Shown here in pieces: positions 35,042-42,966 of a DNA stretch of 64,000 nt. The translations under genes and the position numbers were made by a program. The DNA is from Paramicrobacterium agarici (GTDB lineage: Bacteria > Actinomycetota > Actinomycetes > Actinomycetales > Microbacteriaceae), in NCBI RefSeq assembly GCF_002563955.1, contig NZ_PDJE01000001.1:1488001-1552000 (forward strand), given 5' to 3'. The notes below the pieces were generated by a model. The model was given only the letters and a program-made list of their open reading frames with translations, was not told the origin of the DNA and did not search any database. Numbering within the stretch: the stretch's first letter is position 1; every line of letters starts with the position of its first letter.

Positions 35042-35630
35042 CGTGTTCCTCCTCGCTGCTTCGATAGTGGTTGATTGCCGCCCAAGTATCAAGGTCGCAG
35101 CTCGCGCCGAGGCGGTCGGGCACGAGGTGCAGGCGGATGCTGCTGAGAAGCTGCCGCATCGATGCACCGGAGAGCTGGGGCACGGCGTCGACCGCGGACC
35201 GCAGCGCCGGAACGCGGTAGCGCCCCGCGAGCCACTGCTCTCGGCCATCCGCGTCGACGAGGGCTACGGCGTCGGCGTTCGGCGGTATCGGGGCGCTCAG
35301 CTGCGCCACGATGTCGCCTGCCCGCGGAAGGTCGCACGCGAGCAGCCACGTTTCGGGCGAGTCGGCGTCGGGCAGGGCGTCGAGCGCAGCGGCAAGCGCG
35401 GCGACGGGGCCCGTGAACGGCGGGTCCTCCCGCACGAGTGTCACCTCGGGGTAGGGGCGCAGCACCGTCTGCGCGAGGTGCGGCGGACCGACGACGATGA
35501 TGGGCGCGCAGCCGGCTACCGCCGCGAGCACGTGCTCGAGAAGCATCCGCCCGCCCACGTCGACGCTCGCCTTGTCTGTGCCGCCGAGGCGCGACGCGCG
35601 GCCTCCGGCAAGTATGATCGCGGCGTTCAC
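35034..35630 (-). CDS. mobA: Molybdenum cofactor guanylyltransferase, MobA-like
   Basis: A 198-residue nucleotidyltransferase with the signature LAGGRASRLGGTDKASVDVGG, PFTGPVAALAAAL and the metal-binding LLACDLPRAG. It attaches GMP to molybdopterin to form the bis-MGD cofactor that NarG requires. MocA-type cytidylyltransferases share this fold, but presence of narG favours MobA. It overlaps the DUF6457 gene. An 87-base gap separates it from moaC upstream. Confidence 0.88.
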   Translation of the reverse strand: MNAAIILAGGRASRLGGTDKASVDVGGRMLLEHVLAAVAGCAPIIVVGPPHLAQTVLRPYPEVTLVREDPPFTGPVAALAAALDALPDADSPETWLLACDLPRAGDIVAQLSAPIPPNADAVALVDADGREQWLAGRYRVPALRSAVDAVPQLSGASMRQLLSSIRLHLVPDRLGASCDLDTWAAINHYRSSEEEHDG

Positions 35631-35717
35631 GACTCGGCACCCTGCCTGCCCGAGGTCGACCTCACATGAGGGGTGCGTGCCGCAGCATCCACTCGCGCTC
35701 GTGGTGCGTGCCGGATG

Positions 35718-36242
35718 TCACGCATGGCGATGCCAGTCTCCGCTCTTGCCGCCGGTCTTGTGGATGAGTTCGACGCTCTGGATCGACGTCGACTTGTCGA
35801 GACCCTTCACCATGTCGACGATGGTCAGCGCGGCGACGCTCACGGCCGTGAGGGCCTCCATCTCGACGCCCGTGCGATCTGCCGTGCGCACCGTGGCCTT
35901 GATGCCAACGCCGTCGTCGCGCACCTCGAGGTCGAGCGTCGCGCCGTGCACGCCGATCACGTGGGCAAGCGGAAGCAGCTCAGGAGTGCGCTTTGCCGCC
36001 TGAATGCCGGCGATGCGCGCAACCGCCAGCACATCGCCCTTCGGCGCGGTTCCGTCGCGCAACGCCGCAACGATGTGGGGCGCGCAGCTCACAAATCCGC
36101 GCGCCGTCGCACTGCGCACCGTCGGCGTCTTCTCGGTCACATCGACCATGCGGGCCTGGCCGCGCTCATCGAGATGCGTGAACGGCTGGTCCGTTGTTGC
36201 GCGAGAGCCCTCTCCGGCGGGGTTCGAAGTATCGCCGGTCAC
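35718..36242 (-). CDS. moaC: Cyclic pyranopterin monophosphate synthase
   Basis: A 174-residue enzyme that cyclises the MoaA product into cPMP. Conserved motifs: HLDERGQARMVDVTEK near the N-terminus, KRTPELLPLAHVIGVHG and EMEALTAVSVAALTIVDMVKG, with a KTGGKSGDWHR end. It overlaps moeA by four bases (ATGA). The expected partner MoaA is not encoded in this window. Confidence 0.95.
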   Translation of the reverse strand: MTGDTSNPAGEGSRATTDQPFTHLDERGQARMVDVTEKTPTVRSATARGFVSCAPHIVAALRDGTAPKGDVLAVARIAGIQAAKRTPELLPLAHVIGVHGATLDLEVRDDGVGIKATVRTADRTGVEMEALTAVSVAALTIVDMVKGLDKSTSIQSVELIHKTGGKSGDWHRHA

Positions 36243-37483
36243 GACAGCACCATCACCGTCACGGCGTCCCCCTCGTGCACCTGGTCGACGTCGGCGGGCA
36301 CGATCGCCAGGCCCTCGGCGTCTGCGAGCGAACTCACCAGGTGTGAGCCGCTTCCACCGTGTGACGCCGGCTGCACGATCTGCTCGTTGAAGATCACCGG
36401 AAGAACCTGCGTGCGTCCGCGCGGAGTGCGCCAGCCGGTTGCCGCGGTGCGGGTGACGCGCGGTCTGTCGATGTCGGCATGTCCGGCCATGGTGCGCAGC
36501 GCCGGTCGCACGAACATCTCGAACGAGACGGCGACGCTCACCGGGTTGCCGGGCAGACAGAACACGAGGGTGTCGTCGATGCGCCCGAAGCCCTGCGGTT
36601 TGCCCGGCTGCATGGCAACACAGTCAAAGCGAATGGATGCTGTGCCATTCAGCACCGACTTCACAACGTCGAATGCTCCGACGCTCGCCCCGCCCGTGAG
36701 CACGACAGCGTCGCTCACCGCACGTGCGTCGACCATGGCTGTGCGCAGCGCAGCGTTGTCGTCGGGGACGGTCGACACCAGAGTGACGTCGACGCCTGCC
36801 GCGCGCAGAGCGGCGCGCAGCAGCACGGAGTTGGACTCGGGAATCTGCCCGCGACTGGGTGTCGCGCCGGGCTCGATCAGCTCAGAACCCGTTGAGATCA
36901 CCGAGACGCGGGGGCGTCGATGCGCTGTGACCGATGCATGACCGGCAGCGGCGATCGCCGACAGTTGCCACGCGCCGAGCTCGGTGCCCGCGCCCACGGC
37001 GATGCTGCCCGATTCGGCGTCGCTCCCTGCACGCCGAATGTGCGCGGACGGAGCCGGCTGCTCGGTGACGGTGATGACCTCGGGCGGCGTCTCGTCGATC
37101 GCCGTCCCCAGATCGGTATGTTCGAGCGGAACCACCGCATCGGCATCCTTAGGCATCGGCGCTCCGGTCATGATGCGCGCCGCCTCGCCCGGCCCGATCG
37201 CGGGGTCATCGGGAGACCCCGCGGCGACGTCGGCGACGATCCGCAGTCGGGCTCCCGCGACAGCATCCGCTCGGTGTGCGGCGTAGCCGTCCATCGCCGA
37301 ATTGTCGAACAGCGGCACGGGCCAGCGGTTCTCCACGTCATCGGCGAGCACGAGCCCCAGCGCGTCGCGCAGAGCAACGGACTCGGCCGGCAGCACCTGT
37401 GTCGCGCCGAGAATGCGTGCCCGGTGCTCGTCGATCGTGATCATGGGCGCGCCGCTTGCGGGGGAGTGCGTGTGCTCGCTCAT
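36239..37483 (-). CDS. moeA: Molybdopterin molybdenumtransferase
   Basis: A 414-residue enzyme that inserts molybdate into adenylylated molybdopterin. Visible motifs: PLFDNSAMDGYA (residues near 60), GEAARIMTGAPMPKDADAVVP, ISTGSELIEPG and SVGAFDVVK in the MoCF domain, LPGNPVSVAVSFEMFV, and a C-terminal beta domain. The start at 37483 overlaps the moeB stop. Mog (25980) supplies its substrate. It is translationally coupled between moeB and moaC. Confidence 0.94.
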   Translation of the reverse strand: MSEHTHSPASGAPMITIDEHRARILGATQVLPAESVALRDALGLVLADDVENRWPVPLFDNSAMDGYAAHRADAVAGARLRIVADVAAGSPDDPAIGPGEAARIMTGAPMPKDADAVVPLEHTDLGTAIDETPPEVITVTEQPAPSAHIRRAGSDAESGSIAVGAGTELGAWQLSAIAAAGHASVTAHRRPRVSVISTGSELIEPGATPSRGQIPESNSVLLRAALRAAGVDVTLVSTVPDDNAALRTAMVDARAVSDAVVLTGGASVGAFDVVKSVLNGTASIRFDCVAMQPGKPQGFGRIDDTLVFCLPGNPVSVAVSFEMFVRPALRTMAGHADIDRPRVTRTAATGWRTPRGRTQVLPVIFNEQIVQPASHGGSGSHLVSSLADAEGLAIVPADVDQVHEGDAVTVMVLS

Positions 37484-38586
37484 ACTCTGCTCCTCTGCTC
37501 CCATGCCGCATAGCCGCCATCGAGCAGCCGGATGTCGGCCTCGGGGTGCGCGGCTGTGAGGGCTCGTGCGGCTGATCGCGCGCGCGGGCCCTGCTGGCAG
37601 AACACGACGACGGTGTCGTGAAGATCGATGGATGCTGCGTCGCCGAGCACGCGCGCCAGCGGAACGGACTCGGCGCCGGGGATGCTGCCGCGGGCGAACT
37701 CCTCGGGCTCGCGCACGTCGAGCAGCGTCGCCCCCACGAGGCCGTCAAGATCCTCGAGGGAGATGTGTGCCGGGCGGCGCTCGGCGGTTGATGTCGTTTC
37801 CGCGGGAGTGTGTGCGGCAGCATCCGGGGCGAGTGGCACCTCGCGAACGCGCTGGCCGAGGGCGTCGAGCACGAGCATCCGTCCAATCAGGCTGTCGCCG
37901 ATGCCGCAGATCAGCTTGACCGCCTCGGTGACGAGGATGCCGCCGAGCTGACCGCACAGCGCGCCGAGCACACCGGCCTCGGCGCACGATGGAACATCGC
38001 CTGGCGCAGGCGCTGCGGGAAAGACGTCGCGAAGCGTCACCGCCGGGCCCGAGGGCGGGCGCGACCAGAACACGGTCGCTTGCGCGTCGAAACGCAGCAC
38101 GGATCCCCAGACGAGCGGGATCCCGAGCGCGGCGCACGCGTCGGCGACGGCGTAGCGGGTGTCGAACGAGTCGCTGCCGTCGATGATGAGGTCGTAATCG
38201 GCGAAGATGCGCTCAGCGTTGTCGGGCGTGAGGTGCTCGCGGTGCTCGATCACGTGCGTGTGCGGCGAGAGGGAGCGGATGCGGTCGGCGGCGACGCCCG
38301 CCTTGGGCTGGCCCACATCGGCGGACGAGAAGATCACCTGACGCTGCAGGTTGCTCGCGTCGACAACGTCGTCGTCGACGATGCCGATCGTGCCGACGCC
38401 CGCCGAGGCGAGGTACAGCAGCACGGGTGAGCCGAGGCCACCCGCTCCCAGAACGCCGACGCGCGCGGCGAAAAGGCGACGCTGACCGGGCTCGCCTAAT
38501 TCGGGCAGGCGCAGCTGACGTGCAGCGCGCTCGCGTTCGTCAGCGGGCAGCTGCTCTGCTGGCGCGACGAGAGGGGGAAGAGCCAT
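37480..38586 (-). CDS. moeB: MoaD-adenylating enzyme with C-terminal rhodanese domain
   Basis: A 368-residue E1-like protein. The adenylation domain (about 1-245) has GAGGLGSPVLLYLASAGVG for ATP, NLQRQVIFSSADVG, and DGSDSFDTRY. A rhodanese domain (about 270-368) has candidate cysteine in VVFCQQGPRARSA. MoeB activates the MoaD C-terminus; the rhodanese domain can supply sulfur. The CxxC zinc pairs of E. coli MoeB are not present (PSCAEAGV and no later pair), as in many actinobacterial homologues. It is the first gene of the moeB-moeA-moaC unit. Confidence 0.92.
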   Translation of the reverse strand: MALPPLVAPAEQLPADERERAARQLRLPELGEPGQRRLFAARVGVLGAGGLGSPVLLYLASAGVGTIGIVDDDVVDASNLQRQVIFSSADVGQPKAGVAADRIRSLSPHTHVIEHREHLTPDNAERIFADYDLIIDGSDSFDTRYAVADACAALGIPLVWGSVLRFDAQATVFWSRPPSGPAVTLRDVFPAAPAPGDVPSCAEAGVLGALCGQLGGILVTEAVKLICGIGDSLIGRMLVLDALGQRVREVPLAPDAAAHTPAETTSTAERRPAHISLEDLDGLVGATLLDVREPEEFARGSIPGAESVPLARVLGDAASIDLHDTVVVFCQQGPRARSAARALTAAHPEADIRLLDGGYAAWEQRSRV

Positions 38587-38708
38587 GGCTCAACGCTAGC
38601 GTGAACGGTCGCAGAAATCGTGGGGCGATCGTGTGGGAATCGTTCCGAACGCATCACGGTTTGTCTCGCTGTGTGAAAACGTAATTCCATGAGCGCGGGC
38701 TACATCGA

Positions 38709-38737
38709 GTTATCGAACCGCAGATGCGGTGTTATCT
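38709..38737 (+). promoter_or_regulatory. Repeat-rich promoter of the TOBE regulator gene
   Basis: ACCGC-AGAT-GCGGT (38717-38730) is an inverted repeat flanked by direct copies of GTTATC at 38709-38714 and 38731-38736, 22 bases apart (about two helical turns). TTATCT (38732-38737) looks like a -10 box seven bases before the ATG at 38745, implying a leaderless mRNA with the repeats over the promoter. Confidence 0.5.
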
Positions 38738-38744
38738 TCGCTGT

Positions 38745-39146
38745 ATGACCGCATTTCGCATCAGTGAGGCTGCGCCGCTTCTCGGCGTCAGCGACGACAC
38801 CCTGCGCCGCTGGATCGACTCGGGGCAATTGCGGTCATCGCGCGACGCCGCGGGGCGCATCGTCGTCGAGGGCGCCGACCTCGCCGCTCGGCTGCGAGGC
38901 TCCGCGCGCGGGCCGTCTGATCCCGTGCATCGAGCATCGAGTGCGCGCAACCGCTTCGTCGGCATCGTCACCGACGTGATCTCCGACACCGTCATGGCGC
39001 AGGTCGAGCTGCAGTGCGGGCCGCATCGCGTCGTCTCGCTCATGTCGAGTGAGGCGGTGCGCGACCTCGGTCTCGAGGTGGGCTCGCTCGCGACAGCGGT
39101 GGTCAAGTCGACGACCGTCATCGTCGAGACTCCCAAAGAAGACTGA
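38745..39146 (+). CDS. Molybdate-binding regulator with MerR-like HTH and TOBE domain
   Basis: A 133-residue protein: an excisionase/MerR-like helix-turn-helix (FRISEAAPLLGVSDDTLRRWIDSGQLRSSRD, residues 4-34) followed by a mono-TOBE domain (NRFVGIVTDVISDTVMAQVELQ to TAVVKSTTVIVE, about 70-130) of the molbindin type. It stands directly before modABC and most likely senses molybdate and controls its uptake, an arrangement widespread in actinobacteria instead of ModE. The ATG at 38745 is chosen because of the -10 box just upstream. Confidence 0.87.
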   Translation: MTAFRISEAAPLLGVSDDTLRRWIDSGQLRSSRDAAGRIVVEGADLAARLRGSARGPSDPVHRASSARNRFVGIVTDVISDTVMAQVELQCGPHRVVSLMSSEAVRDLGLEVGSLATAVVKSTTVIVETPKED

Positions 39147-39180
39147 CGCGGCGAAAGCCAGCGCAACCCGATACAGAGAA

Positions 39181-39978
39181 ATGAGAATCGTGGCACAGAC
39201 TTCGCGCCGCGTCGCCGCGGTGCTTTCCGCGGCGGCCGCAACAGCGCTGCTTCTCGCGGGATGCGCCAACACGACTACGCCAGAAGAAGACAGCGCAACA
39301 GCATCCTCGCCCCTCATCATCTTCGCCGCTGCTTCGCTGCAGGGATCGCTCGACGAACTCGCTGAGGAGTTTGAGACGCAGCATCCGGAGTTCGCCATCG
39401 CCCCGATCGTGTACGACGGTTCGCAGGCACTGGCGACGCAGATCGTCGACGGCGCCGATGTCGACGTCGTCGCGTTCGCAAACGAGCCGAGTCTCGCGCC
39501 GGTGACCGACGCCGGCGTGGTGGGCGAGAGCACGATCTTCGCCACGAATACGCTGCAGATCGCCGTTGCGCCAGGCAATCCGAAAGGCATCGACGATCTC
39601 GACGACCTCGCGAACGACGACCTTGCGGTGGTGCTGTGCGCGCCGGAGGTGCCGTGCGGCATGGCGTCGCACACGCTTCTCGACGACGCAGGTGTCGCGG
39701 TGACGCCCGTGAGCGAAGAGACGAACGTCACGAGCGTCGTGACACGCGTGACGAACGGAGAGGCCGACGCGGGGCTCGTCTACGCAACTGACGTGGCGGC
39801 AGCGGGCGATGATCTTGAGGGGATCACGCCGGCGAACGCCGATGCCGCGGTCAACCGATACCCGATCGCCGTGTCACGGTCGGCGCCGGCGCCCGAGGCC
39901 GCGCGCGCATTCGTCGACTTCGTGCTCTCTGATTCGGGGCAGAAGGTGCTCGCGGAGTACGGGTTCGGGGCGCCATGA
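39181..39978 (+). CDS. modA: Molybdate-binding lipoprotein
   Basis: A 265-residue substrate-binding protein with lipobox LLLAGC (lipidated Cys28). The mature start LIIFAAASLQGSLDELAEEFE and the later ATNTLQIAVAPGNPKGIDDL, EADAGLVYATDVAAAG match the ModA family; the first serine pair supplies oxyanion contacts. ATG at 39181 follows the regulator stop by 34 bases; an in-frame GTG at 39190 is possible. Translation is coupled to modB through ATGA. Confidence 0.94.
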   Translation: MRIVAQTSRRVAAVLSAAAATALLLAGCANTTTPEEDSATASSPLIIFAAASLQGSLDELAEEFETQHPEFAIAPIVYDGSQALATQIVDGADVDVVAFANEPSLAPVTDAGVVGESTIFATNTLQIAVAPGNPKGIDDLDDLANDDLAVVLCAPEVPCGMASHTLLDDAGVAVTPVSEETNVTSVVTRVTNGEADAGLVYATDVAAAGDDLEGITPANADAAVNRYPIAVSRSAPAPEAARAFVDFVLSDSGQKVLAEYGFGAP

Positions 39979-40763
39979 CGCTGCCGCGCGGGTTGTATAT
40001 TCCGGCGGTCGCCGCGCTGGCGCTTCTGGTGCTGCCGATCGTCGGGCTCGTCTCGCGCGTGCGGTGGGAGACGCTCTGGAGCGACCTCTTCTCGGCAGAA
40101 GCGCTCACGGCACTGTGGCTCTCGGTGTCGACGGGCGCTGTCGCGACGGTCGTGTGCCTCGTGATCGGCGCACCGCTCGCGGTGATCATCGCCCGTTCCA
40201 GCATCCGTACCGCCGCCGTTCTGCGCACGATCGTGCTGATTCCCCTCGTGCTGCCGCCGCTCGTCGGCGGCCTCGCCCTCATCGCGCTGCTGGGCCGCTC
40301 GGGGCTCATCGGACAGCCGATCTACGAGGCGACGGGCTTCAGCCTGCCGTACACGACGGCGGCCGTCGTCGTCGCGCAGGCGTTCGTCGCGATGCCGTTT
40401 CTCGTGATCACGCTCGAGGGCGCCATCCGCACGTCCGGTGTCTCGCACGAGCAGATCGCCGCGACGCTCGGTGCGGGGCGCTGGCGCGTGCTCAGCCGTG
40501 TGACGCTGCCGCTCATCATGCCGGGCCTCGTCGGCGGCACAGTGCTGTGCTTCGCTCGGGCGATCGGCGAGTTCGGCGCGACGGCACTGTTCGCGGGCAA
40601 CGCCGAGGGTGTCACGCGAACGATGCCGCTCGCGATCTACACGGCGTTCAATGGCGTCGGCGTCTCGCAGGAGTCGGCGGTGGCGCTTTCGCTGCTGCTG
40701 CTGGTCTGCGCCATCGTGATCGTGGGCGGAATGCGCTCGTGGCGAGAGGATGCTGTGCGATGA
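39975..40763 (+). CDS. modB: Molybdate ABC transporter permease
   Basis: A 262-residue permease with about five to six membrane segments. The EAA loop reads HEQIAATLGAGRWRVLSRVTLPLIMPGL, and the FARAIGEFGATALFAGN segment is characteristic of ModB/CysT permeases. It overlaps modA and modC by four bases each, forming a tightly coupled operon. Confidence 0.95.
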   Translation: MTLPRGLYIPAVAALALLVLPIVGLVSRVRWETLWSDLFSAEALTALWLSVSTGAVATVVCLVIGAPLAVIIARSSIRTAAVLRTIVLIPLVLPPLVGGLALIALLGRSGLIGQPIYEATGFSLPYTTAAVVVAQAFVAMPFLVITLEGAIRTSGVSHEQIAATLGAGRWRVLSRVTLPLIMPGLVGGTVLCFARAIGEFGATALFAGNAEGVTRTMPLAIYTAFNGVGVSQESAVALSLLLLVCAIVIVGGMRSWREDAVR

Positions 40764-41959
40764 ACGCCGCTGCGCCTGGTTTCGAGGATGCTGAGGGTCG
40801 CCCTTCTGCCGTGGACTCCGGCGTGCACAGATTCGGAAATCCTGAGCGACATGCCGACAATTCGGTGCGACACGCCGCAGATGGCCGCGGAATTCCGAAT
40901 TCATGCAGGCCCCACCATCTCGACGCGCACGTTGTTGTGCAGCGTGCCGACTTCGCCGTCGATGTCGAGCTGAACGTGCCCGCGGGCTCACGTCTCGCGG
41001 TTCTGGGGCACAACGGGGCAGGGAAGACGACTCTTCTGCACGCGCTCGCCGGGCTGCAGCCGCTCACTGACGGGCACGTGCGGCTGGGCGATGTCGAGCT
41101 CGAGCGCCCTGGCAGCATCCGGATACCCTCCCATCTGCGGCGCATCGGGCTGCTCGACCAGAAGCCGCGGCTGTTTCCGCACCTCTCTGCACTGCGCAAC
41201 ATCGCGTTCGGCCCCCGTTCCCTTGGGCACGGCAGGCACGCGTCGCGGCAGATCGCTCTGCAGTGGCTGGAGCGCATCGGCCTCGCGCATCGCGCCTCGG
41301 CAAAGCCGCACGAGTTGTCGGGAGGGCAGCAGCAGCGCGTTGCGATCGCGCGCGCCCTCGCGGCCAGTCCCGAGGTGCTGCTGCTCGACGAACCTCTGGC
41401 CTCGCTCGACGCCGAGAGCACCCCGGGGGTGAGGCGGATGCTGGTCGACGAACTCGCCCGCACGGCGACGACGAGCGTCCTCGTCACCCACGACCTCGCT
41501 GACGCGTGGCAGCTCGCCGACGAGTGCGTCGTGCTGTCGGAGGGGCAGGTTGTCGACAGCGGCGTTCCCGATGAGCTCGCGACCGCGCCACGGCATCCGT
41601 TCACGGCCGCGCTCGCCGGGTTCGCCGTTGTGCGGGGAACCTGGAGCGCTGGCGGGCTCCGGGTTGGCGACAACGTGCTGCCGGGCACGCCGGGCGCGGC
41701 GATCGCCGAGGGTGCCGACGCGATCGCGATCGTCGCGCCGGCGAGCGTTGCACTCTCGGCGACAAGCGGCACATGGAGGGCGACGATCACGGAGGTGACG
41801 TCGCGCGGGGGCAGCGTGCGTGTCGACGACGCGGCGGGCCTCGCGGCGGAGCTGCCACTCGACGATGCGCGTGCGCTCGCGGGCGGGCGCCTGCCAGCAT
41901 CCGGTGACCGTCTCTGGTTCACGCCGGACCCTGCGCACGTTCGGATCGTGCCCGCGTAG
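40760..41959 (+). CDS. modC: Molybdate ABC transporter ATPase with TOBE domain
   Basis: A 399-residue ATPase: Walker A GHNGAGKTT, signature LSGGQQQRVAIA, Walker B LLLDEPLASLD, switch LVTHDLADAW, then a C-terminal TOBE-like domain (about 330-399). Starting at the ATGA overlap with modB gives an unusual N-terminal extension of about 55 residues, rich in His, Arg, Asn and Pro, before recognisable ATPase sequence at DAHVVVQRADFAVDVEL. A downstream start is possible, though no good ATG or ribosome site is seen. The long open frame further upstream overlaps modB and is not coding. Confidence 0.9.
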   Translation: MNAAAPGFEDAEGRPSAVDSGVHRFGNPERHADNSVRHAADGRGIPNSCRPHHLDAHVVVQRADFAVDVELNVPAGSRLAVLGHNGAGKTTLLHALAGLQPLTDGHVRLGDVELERPGSIRIPSHLRRIGLLDQKPRLFPHLSALRNIAFGPRSLGHGRHASRQIALQWLERIGLAHRASAKPHELSGGQQQRVAIARALAASPEVLLLDEPLASLDAESTPGVRRMLVDELARTATTSVLVTHDLADAWQLADECVVLSEGQVVDSGVPDELATAPRHPFTAALAGFAVVRGTWSAGGLRVGDNVLPGTPGAAIAEGADAIAIVAPASVALSATSGTWRATITEVTSRGGSVRVDDAAGLAAELPLDDARALAGGRLPASGDRLWFTPDPAHVRIVPA

Positions 41960-42073
41960 CGGGCCCTGCGATCGGGCTCAGGGTCTCGAGAGTTTCGGGG
42001 ACCCAGACGGGTACTGCCGTCACGCCCGCCGGCGCTCTGGACAGCAGGCGTGAGCCATGGCACGATTTGTGAC

Positions 42074-42517
42074 GTGACCAGCGCCTCCGACGAAGCACAG
42101 CAGCGGGCACGAGACCTCGCATCGTTGCGCCGTGTTCGAGACCGCATCGACCGCGAGTACGCCGATCCGCTCGACCTGGAGGCGCTTGCCCACGGCATCA
42201 ACATCTCGTCTGGGCACCTCAGCCGGCAGTTCAAGCTCGCGTATGGCGAGTCCCCGTATTCGTACCTGATGACGCGGCGGGTTGAGCGGGCAATGGCGCT
42301 GCTGCGCCGCGGCGACATCAGCGTGACCGATGCGTGTTTCGCGGTCGGCTTCTCATCGCTCGGCACCTTCAGCACGCGGTTCACCGAACTCGTCGGCCTG
42401 TCGCCGCGCGAGTTCAAGAGCCGCGCCGACAAGCACGAAGGTGTGCCGTCATGCATCGTGAAGCAAGTATCGCGACCGATCAGGAATCAAGAAGTCCCTG
42501 GTCGGCGACCGCTCTAA
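42074..42517 (+). CDS. AraC-family regulator (DNA-binding domain only)
   Basis: A 147-residue protein made almost entirely of the AraC double helix-turn-helix: LRRVRDRIDREYADPLDLEALAHGINISSGHLSRQFKLAYGESPYSYLMTRRVERAMALL and DACFAVGFSSLGTFSTRFTELVGLSPREFK. No sensor domain is present; a SoxS/Rob-like architecture. GTG at 42074 or 42050 could start it. It is followed 10 bases later by a VOC gene and then a UvrA-like ABC gene, an arrangement suggesting a damage or antibiotic response unit. Confidence 0.85.
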   Translation: MTSASDEAQQRARDLASLRRVRDRIDREYADPLDLEALAHGINISSGHLSRQFKLAYGESPYSYLMTRRVERAMALLRRGDISVTDACFAVGFSSLGTFSTRFTELVGLSPREFKSRADKHEGVPSCIVKQVSRPIRNQEVPGRRPL

Positions 42518-42527
42518 GCTCACACAT

Positions 42528-42938
42528 ATGAAGATCACCATCGATACAACGGTTCTGCCCCACACTGACCCTGATGCCTCGCTCGCGTTCTACCGCGACG
42601 TGCTCGGCTTCGAGGTGCGCAACGACGTCGGAAAGGACGCGATGCGCTGGATCTCAGTCGGCCCGGCCGGGCAGCCAGACGTTACGCTGCTGCTGTCGCC
42701 GGCCGCCGTCGACCCTGGCATTACCGACGACGAGCGCCGCACGATCACCGAGATGATGGCGAAAGGCACATACGGGTGGCTGCTGCTGGCCTCCGACGAT
42801 CTCGACGGCCTATTCGAGCGCGTGCAGGCGACAGACACCGAGGTCGTGCAGGAGCCTACCGACCAGCCGTACGGCGAACGGGACTGCGCCTTCCGTGATC
42901 CCGCGGGCAACCTCATTCGCATCAAGCAGGCGCGCTGA
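42528..42938 (+). CDS. VOC-superfamily glyoxalase-like protein
   Basis: A 136-residue single-domain vicinal-oxygen-chelate protein: DPDASLAFYRDVLGFEVRNDVG at the start, and QPYGERDCAFRDPAGNLIRIKQ at the end, the usual betaalphabetabetabeta repeats. Such proteins are dioxygenases, glyoxalases or drug-binding resistance proteins. Being between an AraC activator and a UvrA-like ABC protein favours a resistance role, by inference only. Confidence 0.85.
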   Translation: MKITIDTTVLPHTDPDASLAFYRDVLGFEVRNDVGKDAMRWISVGPAGQPDVTLLLSPAAVDPGITDDERRTITEMMAKGTYGWLLLASDDLDGLFERVQATDTEVVQEPTDQPYGERDCAFRDPAGNLIRIKQAR

Positions 42939-42966
42939 CAGCATCCGAGAGAAGAGAACGAGCACG

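Noticed and set aside
40648..42456. 602-codon minus-strand open frame across modC and the AraC gene
   Set aside because: It spans two confident opposite-strand genes and their gap and is Ser/Arg-rich without motifs.
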